A stretch of 52,374 bases of DNA, taken from Bryobacterales bacterium (GTDB lineage: Bacteria > Acidobacteriota > Terriglobia > Bryobacterales > Bryobacteraceae). The notes below the pieces were generated by a model, which did not search any database, had not been told where the DNA came from, and saw only the letters and a list, made by a program, of their open reading frames with translations. Location: NCBI GenBank assembly GCA_003167255.1, contig PMTR01000006.1:3000-55373 (forward strand), in the 5' to 3' direction. The position numbers and the translations under genes were made by a program. Positions 7,460 to 15,011 of the stretch are shown in pieces (the first letter of the stretch is position 1; each line of letters starts with the position of its first letter).

Positions 7460-8359
7460 TCAGGCAGCGGTGGCCTCGACGATCTTCACGCTGGCGCTGG
7501 CGCCGATGCGCGTGGCGCCGGCCGCGGTCATGGCCTGAACATCCTGCAGTGTGCGGATGCCGCCGGAGGCCTTCACACCCATTCGCGGCCCCACCACTTC
7601 GCGCATCAGCGCGATGTCGTGAGCGGTGGCGCCGGATGGGCCAAAGCCAGTGGAAGTCTTGACAAAATCCGCGCCGGCCTCTTTCGCCAGCATGCAAGCC
7701 ACGGCCTTCTGGTTATCGTCGAGGAGCGCGGTCTCGAGGATCACTTTCACGATCGCGCCGCCCCTATGGGACACCCGCACGACTTCTTCGATATCAGCCT
7801 TGACGGCCTCCTGATCGCCGGAGCGGAGCGCGCCCACGTTGATCACCATGTCGACTTCCTGCGCGCCGGCGCAGACCGCCGTAGAGGCCTCAGCGGCTTT
7901 GGCCTCGGTACTGGCTGCGCCCAAGGGAAAGCCGACCACCGTGCAGACCTTGACGGGAGAGCCCGCCAGTTCCTTGCGCACCAGCGGCACCCAATAGGAA
8001 TTCACGCACACGCTGGCAAAATTGTACCGGCGCGCCTCGCGGCAGACCTTGATAATGTCGGTGCGCGTGGCTTCGGGTTTGAGGATGGTGTGGTCAATCA
8101 ACGCCGCGATGCCGGGATCGATCTTTGTCAGCCTCTCGCTGGCCGAGATGCGCGTTGCTCCGACGGCGATGATCTCCTTGGTGTTCCGCGAGCAGGTCTG
8201 CGCGCAACGCTGCACGCACCCCGGGCAAACCTGGTCCGGGAGATTGAGGCCTTCCCCCTTCTTGGGAGCGGCCGCGGGTGCGGTGTCCGGGCGGCCCACC
8301 CGGGCCAGAATTTCTTCGCCGATTTGCGCGACTAAGGTGTCGAGTTCAGCTTGCGTCAC
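7460..8359 (-). CDS. deoC: Deoxyribose-phosphate aldolase with N-terminal extension
   Basis: A class I aldolase cleaving 2-deoxyribose 5-phosphate to glyceraldehyde 3-phosphate and acetaldehyde. The barrel (about residues 80-299) has the Schiff-base Lys234 in [10 protein letters not shown], Lys263 in [10 protein letters not shown] and Asp170 in EVDMVINV. At 299 residues it is some 75 longer than ordinary DeoC. The extra N-terminus holds an amphipathic helix (residues 1-22, [20 protein letters not shown]), a Pro/Ala/Lys linker, and a four-cysteine cluster (Cys45, 48, 52, 56). That helix-plus-linker layout is the one seen in cargo enzymes of bacterial microcompartments. The gene overlaps rpiB by four bases (ATGA), so the two are translationally coupled. 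Confidence 0.93.
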   Translation of the reverse strand: MTQAELDTLVAQIGEEILARVGRPDTAPAAAPKKGEGLNLPDQVCPGCVQRCAQTCSRNTKEIIAVGATRISASERLTKIDPGIAALIDHTILKPEATRTDIIKVCREARRYNFASVCVNSYWVPLVRKELAGSPVKVCTVVGFPLGAASTEAKAAEASTAVCAGAQEVDMVINVGALRSGDQEAVKADIEEVVRVSHRGGAIVKVILETALLDDNQKAVACMLAKEAGADFVKTSTGFGPSGATAHDIALMREVVGPRMGVKASGGIRTLQDVQAMTAAGATRIGASASVKIVEATAA

Positions 8360-8979
8360 AACGTTCCTTTTTTCAGATACCGCTGCTCGATAGCCATGAT
8401 CTTGTCGACCCGCGCCTGATGCCGGCCGCCGCCAAACGAAGTGGCGATCCAGGTGCGCACGACCTCTTCCGCCTGGGTCCCGGTCAAGAGCCTGCCGCCG
8501 AGCGTAAGCACATTAGAATCATTATGTTCACGGCTGTTTCGGGCGGAAGCTTTATCATAACACAGGGCCGCTCGAATGCCCGGAACCTTGTTGGCGGCCA
8601 TGCAGGAACCGATGCCCGCTCCATCGATCACGATGCCGCGTGTGGCGGCGCCCGAAACCACCAGTTCGGCCACCTGGCAGGCGATGTCGGGATAGTCGGC
8701 GGGTTTCTCTTCGTGTACGCCCACGTCGCGCAGTTGGAGGCCCAGGCTTTCGAGCACCGGCTTGAGTTCTTCCTTGAGCCGGAAACCGCCGTGATCGGAG
8801 CCGATGGCGATGGTCTGGTTGGGAGGCGCGACCCCGGAGATCTGATCGTCGGGGACTTCCAGGATGCGCACGCCGCGCGCCGCCGCCACCTCACACGCCG
8901 AGGGCGTGACAATCGACCCGACGGGAACGCGAAGGTCCCCGGCGGCCGGCACGTCCTGTGCGGTAATCACTCGCTTCAT
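8356..8979 (-). CDS. rpiB: Ribose-5-phosphate isomerase B with N-terminal extension
   Basis: The RpiB domain begins near residue 55 ([15 protein letters not shown]) and includes [20 protein letters not shown] and the phosphate-site [21 protein letters not shown]. It interconverts ribose 5-phosphate and ribulose 5-phosphate. About 55 extra N-terminal residues contain VITAQDV and [20 protein letters not shown], a motif also found at the start of other microcompartment-associated enzymes (VTPxAxxxAxxxGI). The usual catalytic Cys of CGTGIG is Asp here (DGAGIG). The ATG at 8979 is preferred over the upstream TTG at 9000. First gene of the rpiB-deoC-phosphatase unit, divergent from the NicO gene. 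Confidence 0.88.
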   Translation of the reverse strand: MKRVITAQDVPAAGDLRVPVGSIVTPSACEVAAARGVRILEVPDDQISGVAPPNQTIAIGSDHGGFRLKEELKPVLESLGLQLRDVGVHEEKPADYPDIACQVAELVVSGAATRGIVIDGAGIGSCMAANKVPGIRAALCYDKASARNSREHNDSNVLTLGGRLLTGTQAEEVVRTWIATSFGGGRHQARVDKIMAIEQRYLKKGTL

Positions 8980-9018
8980 AGGGCCGCTCGTCGTATACAA
9001 TTCGTAAGGACCATTGTA

Positions 9019-9840
9019 ATGAAATCAGGCTTGGTGCTGCCGGTTATTCTGGCCGCCATTCCCAGTGACTATCTCTCGCGCCTGTTGCAGCGCGGCGACC
9101 TGGGATGGGGCGTGCTGTCGATCGGCATGGTGGCCGCTTTTGCAATGGGAGCGGTGCACGCGCTTTCGCCGGGCCACGGCAAGACGATTGTGGCGGCTTA
9201 CCTGGTGGGAACGCGCGGCACCGTGAAGCACGCTGCCTTCCTGGGCCTGATGGTGACCTTCACCCACACCATCACGGTCTTTTTCCTGGGCTTCGTCACG
9301 CTGTTCCTTTCCCGCTATGTGTTGCCGGAGAAAATCTATCCGGTGTTGGGCGCCGTCTCGGGCCTGGCGATCGCGTGGATCGGCGTGTCGCTGTTTTGGA
9401 AACGGCTACGGGTCGCGCGCGGTGTTGCGGCACACGGGCATCACCATCATCACGACCACGCGCACGATCACGGCGACGGCCAGGTCCACAGCCACATGCC
9501 GGAAGGCGAAGTCAGTATGGCGAGCCTGGTGGCGTTAGGCGCGAGCGGCGGCCTGGTGCCTTGCCCTTCCGCGCTGGTGCTGCTGCTGAGTGCGGTAGCG
9601 CTGGGCCGCATCGCGCTCGGCCTGACCCTGCTGGTGGCATTCTCCGCCGGCCTTGCGGTGGTGCTGATGGCGATCGGCATCACAGTGGTCTATGCCAAGC
9701 ACTGGATTCCGGACAGCGGAAAAGCGGCCAGCCACCCGGCGTTTCGCTATCTGCCGGTGGCATCAGCCGCGGTGATCGTGTGTGCGGGCGCGATCATGAC
9801 CGGTGTAGCGCTGGGAGTGATTCGGGGGTTGGGAGTGTAG
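9019..9840 (+). CDS. NicO-family nickel/cobalt exporter (RcnA-like)
   Basis: A 273-residue membrane protein with about six hydrophobic segments. The signature HALSPGHGKT lies at residues 47-56, a second half-motif GGLVPCPSALVLLL follows the central loop, and a His-rich cytoplasmic loop (about 134-162, HGHHHHHDHAHDHGDG) separates the halves. These are hallmarks of the NicO/RcnA family exporting nickel or cobalt. The ATG at 9019 follows TAAGGA and starts at the membrane region; a longer open frame upstream is the shadow of rpiB. It is divergent from rpiB with a 39-base gap and is followed 3 bases later by a secreted-protein gene. Confidence 0.9.
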   Translation: MKSGLVLPVILAAIPSDYLSRLLQRGDLGWGVLSIGMVAAFAMGAVHALSPGHGKTIVAAYLVGTRGTVKHAAFLGLMVTFTHTITVFFLGFVTLFLSRYVLPEKIYPVLGAVSGLAIAWIGVSLFWKRLRVARGVAAHGHHHHHDHAHDHGDGQVHSHMPEGEVSMASLVALGASGGLVPCPSALVLLLSAVALGRIALGLTLLVAFSAGLAVVLMAIGITVVYAKHWIPDSGKAASHPAFRYLPVASAAVIVCAGAIMTGVALGVIRGLGV

Positions 9841-9843
9841 CGT

Positions 9844-10683
9844 ATGAAAGTTAGGTTCGGCGCGTGTTGCGTTGTCGGGGCCGGCATGCTGCTGGCGAGC
9901 TTCGCACAGCAGACCAAGCCGGGGGCGAGTTCGGAATATCCGACTCCGGAAGTTCGCGAAGAACAGACCGTAGTGGTCGACGGACGTGCTGAAGTTTGGC
10001 GGCTGCAGTGGGCCGCGCCGCCCAAGCCCGTCTGCCCGCCGAGTGACTCCTCGCTCACATGCCCTTGCACGGGCTTCGCGTTTGGCGAGGGTGGTGACCT
10101 GGTGCTGACCCGCTCGCGGGCCGGAATGGAAGTCGACCGCCTCCCGATCACCCCGTTCTTCGATGTCGAATTCCCCGCCCAGGGACGGCTCGCGATCGTC
10201 CAGCGCTGGTTACCGAACTACACTCCCGACTCTGAGGATTGGCAGTATCCTCCCGTTGAAGGCTATCTCGACCTCGTCAGCAAGCGTCCTGTGGTCCAGT
10301 TGATGCATTTTGCGGACTACGAACACAACGGTGCGCCCAATGAATTCTACCTGCAAACCACATCGCTTCCGTGCGGAAAAAGCGCGGGCGTGGTAATTGG
10401 AGTATCCAGGAAGAGCCCGCGACTCCATGCGGTCGGCACGGCACCCAGACCGGACAGGCCGCTGTACTTGAAAAAGGACGAATGGGAAGCGCTGCGTGAC
10501 GCCTCGGGACCAGTCGACGTTTTGGATTGGGCCTGCGGCGACCATGGCGCGGACACGGAAACCACGGTGCACCTTCACTGGAGTGCGGACGGCGTTGACG
10601 GCACGCGCCGCGAATACACCTGCCCGGTGGGCGGCGCAGCCAGACGGCTGATCCGCGAAGAAGCGCTGTCGGCGAAGCAGTGA
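9844..10683 (+). CDS. Secreted protein of unknown function
   Basis: A 279-residue protein with an N-terminal signal segment (about residues 5-20, CCVVGAGMLLASFAQQ). The mature part has six or more cysteines (for example PPSDSSLTCPCTGFAFGEGG and VLDWACGDHG). No family is recognised. It starts 3 bases after the NicO stop codon, so the two are almost certainly co-transcribed and coupled. It is convergent with the OmpA-family gene downstream. Confidence 0.75.
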   Translation: MKVRFGACCVVGAGMLLASFAQQTKPGASSEYPTPEVREEQTVVVDGRAEVWRLQWAAPPKPVCPPSDSSLTCPCTGFAFGEGGDLVLTRSRAGMEVDRLPITPFFDVEFPAQGRLAIVQRWLPNYTPDSEDWQYPPVEGYLDLVSKRPVVQLMHFADYEHNGAPNEFYLQTTSLPCGKSAGVVIGVSRKSPRLHAVGTAPRPDRPLYLKKDEWEALRDASGPVDVLDWACGDHGADTETTVHLHWSADGVDGTRREYTCPVGGAARRLIREEALSAKQ

Positions 10684-10714
10684 AACGATAGATCTCGAAC
10701 TGACTGGCGGGCGG

Positions 10715-10938
10715 GCCGGGCTGCGCCCGGCTTTGGCAGGCTGAAGCCTGCCCGGGCCTCCTGGCCTGTCAAGGACCGATTAACAATCGGTCCGCAGGAT
10801 ACCATCCTGCCCCACCAAACACCGGCGGCGAAGACCGCCGGCGCTACCAGTTGGTCTTTGCAGGGCTTGAAAATGTACAAACTCCAGTGGCAGGCTGAAG
10901 CCTACCCCACCTTGCTGGACAGGCCAGGAGGCCTGTCC
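10715..10938. repeat. Cluster of dispersed hairpin repeats
   Basis: This stretch between convergent genes consists of hairpins and holds no gene. GGGCCGGGCTGCGCCCGGCT begins it, then 10773-10817 forms two back-to-back palindromes (GGACCGAT/ATCGGTCC and GCAGGAT/ATCCTGC). An almost identical copy of both parts lies at 34646-34710. GGACAGGCC-AGGA-GGCCTGTCC (10917-10938) closes it and could terminate transcription from both sides. Confidence 0.7.
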
Positions 10939-10941
10939 CAC

Positions 10942-12603
10942 TCATTGCTTGAGGAATTCTACTCGCCGATTCTCGGCTCTTCCTTCGGGCGTATCATTTG
11001 ACCCGATCGGCTGGGCTGCACCGAAGCCATTGGATGTCAGCCGGCCGGCATCAACGCCGAACTGTGTCACCAGCACGGATGCGACTGCCTGCGCGCGCCT
11101 CTTCGAAAGGTCCAGGTTGTGGGCCGCGTCGCCGACCGAATCCGTGTACCCATCGATCTCCAGTTTCAGGTTGGGGTTCTTTTCCAATCCCCCGGCCACC
11201 TGCTTGAGTATCGGGGCCGACTCGGGTTTCAGCCGGTCGCTGTCGGTATCAAAATGAATTCCGTGGGTCACATACTTACCGGTTGCGCCGATCACGGTGG
11301 AGAAATCCGGCGTCGATTCCGCGACACGGACGCGGCGGATTCCGACATCCGCCGCGGCGGCCCCTCCATTAAAATCAACGTGAATCAGGGAGGGCGGAGG
11401 AACGTCCGTTTCGTTGACATCCAGAACCCGCTCGCTGTTCACGTAAACCCGCACGCGCTTATTCTGCACCCAAAGGGCGATGTGCACCGGTTGAGTGAAA
11501 TCGATATCAGGCACATCTTTCCCGCCGAGGTGGCCTTTGGAATCGTTAGCCTGGAAAGCCAAGAGGTGTTCCGCCAGACGCGCGCCAGTTGACAGAGTGG
11601 CCGACGCGCCACCATCTTTTCTCAGGAATTGCCAATCCGCACTGGGCCATGATTTGGTTTGTGGCGAGAAGACTTCATCCACTTCAAACGTAAAGTTCTC
11701 CGGGAAGGCGATGGGCGCCGACGTCAGAGTGGAGTGCCCGGTGATGGTCAACTGGTGAATGCCGCCACCGATGCGCAATTCCACTGTGTCGCCGCGGACT
11801 TTCCAGTGCGGCGGCGGCTCGTCTTCGGCCATGTCGCTGATGTCATCGAAGAAGACAGTTCTTTCGCCCGGAATGAAATCAATCTTGGTGGACTTCAACT
11901 CGGGTTGGCCGCCGGCGGCGCCCGCAGCGGCTGGCTGCGAACTCGCCCCTGCCGGCGGCGCTGTGGCAGATGCGGCCGGCGGGTTCGAAGCAGCGGCAGG
12001 GCGGGCAGGCACATTCGGGCTGAGGCTTGCCAGGTCCGGGCCGCTAGTCGATTTCGCCGATAGCATGAGCGTCGCGCCGGCTCCCAGTTCCAAACTCGAT
12101 CCCTGCGCGGCTACTTGAATCGCGGGCGGCGATCCCGCCGTTGCAGGCGCGTCAGGGACAGACACGCCCGTACGCGAGCCGATCAACCCCCCCAGTCTCG
12201 ATACTTTCGGCTGGCTCGGTTGGGTGCCGGGAGTGTTGCTGGCGCGGAGCGAGCGCCCCTGTTCGTCCACGCCCTGTTGCCCGTTGGAATTCCAGACCGA
12301 CTGAATATCGGCTGTGATGGCTACGTCCGTGTGGCCGTGATGAAGCACGTTGAACGTGAACTCCAATACGGCCTGGCCGCGCGATGAGCTGACTTGAGTC
12401 ACCTTTCCCTGGATGGCGTCGCCTTTGAGCGAGTCGGGGCTTGCGACATATGCCGTGATTGGGTCGCCTTTGTGAGCGGATGCCATGCTGAGCGGGTTGT
12501 TCAGTTGCACGGTCATCGGAACTTGAGCCGATGCCGGCGCGGACGCCATCGCCGCCATGGCCCCGGCGAACCCCGCCGCCAATAACAAATTCCTTCGCGT
12601 CAT
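10942..12603 (-). CDS. OmpA-family protein with a lectin-like central domain
   Basis: A 553-residue exported protein. A signal peptide covers about residues 1-27 (TRRNLLLAAGFAGAMAAM, then SAQ). An N-terminal beta region (about 28-120) and a Pro/Ala/Ser-rich linker (about 190-250) follow. Then comes a concanavalin-like jelly-roll region (about 255-420: FFDDISDMAEDEPPPHWKV, VHIALWVQNKRVRVYVNSER). The C-terminal OmpA/MotB peptidoglycan-binding domain (about 435-553) has FDTDSDRLKPES, DGYTDSVGDAAHNLDLSKRR and NRRVEF. It probably anchors the envelope to peptidoglycan. The ATG at 12603 fits the signal peptide and has GGGGGAA upstream; the longer start at 12645 would bury it. Confidence 0.88.
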   Translation of the reverse strand: MTRRNLLLAAGFAGAMAAMASAPASAQVPMTVQLNNPLSMASAHKGDPITAYVASPDSLKGDAIQGKVTQVSSSRGQAVLEFTFNVLHHGHTDVAITADIQSVWNSNGQQGVDEQGRSLRASNTPGTQPSQPKVSRLGGLIGSRTGVSVPDAPATAGSPPAIQVAAQGSSLELGAGATLMLSAKSTSGPDLASLSPNVPARPAAASNPPAASATAPPAGASSQPAAAGAAGGQPELKSTKIDFIPGERTVFFDDISDMAEDEPPPHWKVRGDTVELRIGGGIHQLTITGHSTLTSAPIAFPENFTFEVDEVFSPQTKSWPSADWQFLRKDGGASATLSTGARLAEHLLAFQANDSKGHLGGKDVPDIDFTQPVHIALWVQNKRVRVYVNSERVLDVNETDVPPPSLIHVDFNGGAAAADVGIRRVRVAESTPDFSTVIGATGKYVTHGIHFDTDSDRLKPESAPILKQVAGGLEKNPNLKLEIDGYTDSVGDAAHNLDLSKRRAQAVASVLVTQFGVDAGRLTSNGFGAAQPIGSNDTPEGRAENRRVEFLKQ

Positions 12604-12728
12604 TATTGTTATTCCCCCACTTGACAACGCAGCGTGCCCGGCCAAAATAGCTCATGCGCGCCGCCCTCTCGATGATCGGTAGTCATGTGCATATTACCGC
12701 AGGATGGTGAACACATCAAGCATGTTGG

Positions 12729-13139
12729 TTAGAGATCCGAAGTGCAGAACTTGCAGCGGGACGCGTCCACGGCCACGGTTTCCTTGCACCGTGGGCAGGT
12801 CTTGGAGGGCGGCGGCGGCGGGGCCGGCGCTTCCTTCAAGAGCATCTTGGTGATCAGGTACACCACGATGGCGATAATCAGAAAATCGACCACGTTGCCG
12901 AAGAAAGTACCGATGTTTATGGTATTGACGACTTCCTTGCCGTCGGCGCCAATACGCTTGCCGAATTCGATGGTGGCCGTGCGCCAGTTCCCGCCCCGAA
13001 ACGCCGGGCCGATCAACGGCATGATGATATCGGCCGCGAGCGAGGATACCACTTTCCCCACCGCGCCACCGACAATCACCGCGACGGCCAGCGCGAGCAC
13101 GTTGTTCTTCAGCAGGAATTCTTTGAAACCTTTGATCAT
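12729..13139 (-). CDS. mscL: Large-conductance mechanosensitive channel with zinc ribbon
   Basis: MscL of 136 residues. The first membrane helix (about residues 15-45, LALAVAVIVGGAVGKVVSSL) and second helix (about 75-100, IGTFFGNVVDFLIIAIVVYLI) flank the periplasmic loop. It opens under membrane tension to relieve hypo-osmotic shock. After a Pro-run (APAPPPPPS) the C-terminus carries a zinc-ribbon-like module with Cys115, Cys118, Cys129 and Cys132 (CPRC, CKFC) in place of the usual charged helical bundle. AGGAG lies 5 bases before the ATG. It is monocistronic. Confidence 0.95.
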   Translation of the reverse strand: MIKGFKEFLLKNNVLALAVAVIVGGAVGKVVSSLAADIIMPLIGPAFRGGNWRTATIEFGKRIGADGKEVVNTINIGTFFGNVVDFLIIAIVVYLITKMLLKEAPAPPPPPSKTCPRCKETVAVDASRCKFCTSDL

Positions 13140-13168
13140 GGGTTCTCCTAATTGGCGCGGCGCGGGCC

Positions 13169-14353
13169 TCAGGAGCCGCTCCGCAGAAATTTAGTCAGCC
13201 GTTCCATGGCGGGCTCCAGAATCGAGGGCTCCGCCGCGTAGCAAATGCGAATCGAGCCTTCCCCGCCGGCGCCGAACGCCACGCCTGGCGCCAGGCCCAC
13301 GCGCGTCTCTTCGAGCAGCCGCTTGCAGAAGGCGAAAGAATCGTCCAGGCCGTCGATGCGCGGGAAGACGTAAAAAGCGCCGTCGGGCGTCGGCAGCGTC
13401 ACGCCGCGGATGCCGGAGAGCGCCTCCATGCAGATGCCGCGATTCTCCCGCAGGCGTTCCAGCATGCGCACCAGTTCGCTCTCCCCTTCGGCAAGGGCCG
13501 TTTCGCCGGCCTTCTGCGCGATGGTGGGCGCGTGGGAGATGACGAATTCGTTCAACTGGGTGGCCTTGGCAGCCAAGTCGCGCCGGGCCACCAGCCAGCC
13601 CACCCGCCAGCCGGTCATACAGTAACTCTTGGAAAAAGAATGTATCACCATGACGGCATCGTCGCGCGTGGCCTTGCGCAGAATCGATGGCACCGGTTCG
13701 CCCAGGCGTGCGCCGCCGTAATACAGCCGGTCGTAAACTTCGTCGGCGATGAGCCAAAGGTCGTGACGCCGCGCGAAATCGAGCAGCCCCTGCTGTTCTT
13801 CTTCGGTGGCCACCCAGCCGAGGGGATTCGAGGGCGAGGTGTAGAGCAGCAGCCGCGTGCGCGGCGTCACGGCGGCAGTGAGCGCGTCGAAATCGATCGA
13901 GTAGCGGGCGCCGCGGAGCGGATGCGGAATCTGGCGCACGGCCGCGTTGGCCATCATCACGCTCGAAGAGCCGTTCGGCCACGCGGGCGTCAATACGATG
14001 GCTTCGTCGCCAGGATCGAGCGCGCAGCGGATGCCGAGGTTCAACGCCTGGACGCCCGAAGCCGTGACGACGATCTCCGTCGCGGGGTCGAGTTCCACGG
14101 CCTGCAGCCGGCGGTAGTTCTCCGCGATGGCGCGACGCAGCGACGGCAAGCCGGCGTTTTCCGTATAGAATGTGAAGCCGTCCTGCATGGCACGCACGGC
14201 GGCCTGCTTGATGTAATCCGGGGTCGGCAGATTGGACTCGCCGAAATAGAGACGCAGCACGCCATCCATTCGCATGGCGATTTCAGCCAACTCGCGGATT
14301 CGCGAGCGAGGCACCCTTTCGACGGAACTGGCAACTGCGGGCATCTTTGACAT
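13169..14353 (-). CDS. Class I/II PLP-dependent aminotransferase
   Basis: A 394-residue fold-type I aminotransferase. Conserved features are TENAGLPSLRRAIAENY (substrate-binding start), TSPSNPLG with Asn176, ADEVY with Asp204 contacting the pyridine nitrogen, and SFSKSYCMTGWRVGW with the Schiff-base Lys242. GSIRICYA near the C-terminus supplies the carboxylate-binding Arg. It resembles the aspartate/aromatic aminotransferase I-gamma group. The amino donor cannot be told. The gene lies 29 bases upstream of mscL on the same strand and follows the short HisKA-like gene after 35 bases. Confidence 0.93.
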   Translation of the reverse strand: MSKMPAVASSVERVPRSRIRELAEIAMRMDGVLRLYFGESNLPTPDYIKQAAVRAMQDGFTFYTENAGLPSLRRAIAENYRRLQAVELDPATEIVVTASGVQALNLGIRCALDPGDEAIVLTPAWPNGSSSVMMANAAVRQIPHPLRGARYSIDFDALTAAVTPRTRLLLYTSPSNPLGWVATEEEQQGLLDFARRHDLWLIADEVYDRLYYGGARLGEPVPSILRKATRDDAVMVIHSFSKSYCMTGWRVGWLVARRDLAAKATQLNEFVISHAPTIAQKAGETALAEGESELVRMLERLRENRGICMEALSGIRGVTLPTPDGAFYVFPRIDGLDDSFAFCKRLLEETRVGLAPGVAFGAGGEGSIRICYAAEPSILEPAMERLTKFLRSGS

Positions 14354-14388
14354 TCTCTCATTACCTCAGCCCGATCCCGGCATTGGCG

Positions 14389-14643
14389 CTACAATTTCGT
14401 GAGGCTTTCGAAAGACGCCCGGACGGGTCCATGGTTGTTGCGGGCACAAAAGTTCAACAGGCCCGAGGCTTTCCACGTGCATCGCTGAGCCGCGGCCCGC
14501 AGATCGAGCAGGTAGGCGCGTGCCGGGTGGCCGGCTTCCAGAGTTTGCAGGGATTCGGTCACGCTGCTTAAGATGACGGTCAGTTCGTTATTCAGTTCGT
14601 GGGCAGCAGCAGCAGCCACGATTCCGGTCCGGTCTGTTTTCAT
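14389..14643 (-). CDS. Stand-alone histidine-kinase dimerisation segment
   Basis: An 84-residue protein whose residues 8-30 read IVAAAAAHELNNELTVILSS, an H-box with phosphoacceptor-like His15. A second helix follows (ARAYLLDLRAAAQRC, then SGLLNFCARN), the normal hairpin of a HisKA domain. The ATPase domain is absent, and the protein stops where it would begin. The ATG at 14643 has AGGAA 7-8 bases upstream, so this looks like an expressed small gene, not debris. Possible roles are a phosphotransfer or dimerisation partner. Alternatively it is a truncated kinase remnant. Confidence 0.6.
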   Translation of the reverse strand: MKTDRTGIVAAAAAHELNNELTVILSSVTESLQTLEAGHPARAYLLDLRAAAQRCTWKASGLLNFCARNNHGPVRASFESLTKL

Positions 14644-14688
14644 GATGGGTTCCTGGCGCGGCAAGACGGCGAATTCCGCTTCTTTTCG

Positions 14689-14767
14689 GCCTCAATTGAG
14701 GCCGGAATTTCAGAGTATTTATTAGAAATAAAAGACTTATTCGAAAATACTGGCTTCAATCGAGGCC
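14689..14767. promoter_or_regulatory. Twin operator-like palindromes in an AT-rich gap
   Basis: GGCCTCAATTGAGGCC (14689-14704) is a perfect 16-bp palindrome. GGCTTCAATCGAGGCC (14752-14767) is a degenerate copy 63 bases further on, six helical turns away. The DNA between is AT-rich and holds promoter-like TATTTATTA. The region divides the HisKA-like gene from the S9 peptidase gene, so a repressor could serve either. The rest of the 14644-15011 gap shows no gene. Confidence 0.4.
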
Positions 14768-15011
14768 GAGTTACTACAGGTATCGAAGAACGCGGGCCAC
14801 TTTCGGGGGAAAACATGTGGGTAGCCCGCGCGACTCTCACCCGTCTTCAGGTTAGCAGGCACCTGGAGCAAGAAATGTCCGGAAAGTGATTGATTTTGAA
14901 CGAAAAAAAGGTTGAACTGAGCGAGTGGAGGATGAAGAAAACCGTGAAAAGTGTCCCTAATTCCCGTGTCTCAGTTTTGGGGTGCAGTCCAGATGTGATA
15001 TAAGTTTCTTC

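Noticed and set aside
5794-7662. Long plus-strand open frame (622 codons)
   Set aside because: It lies antisense to the GAF/SpoIIE phosphatase and deoC genes. It has no recognisable domain and a His/Arg/Gln-rich composition typical of shadow frames in high-G+C DNA.
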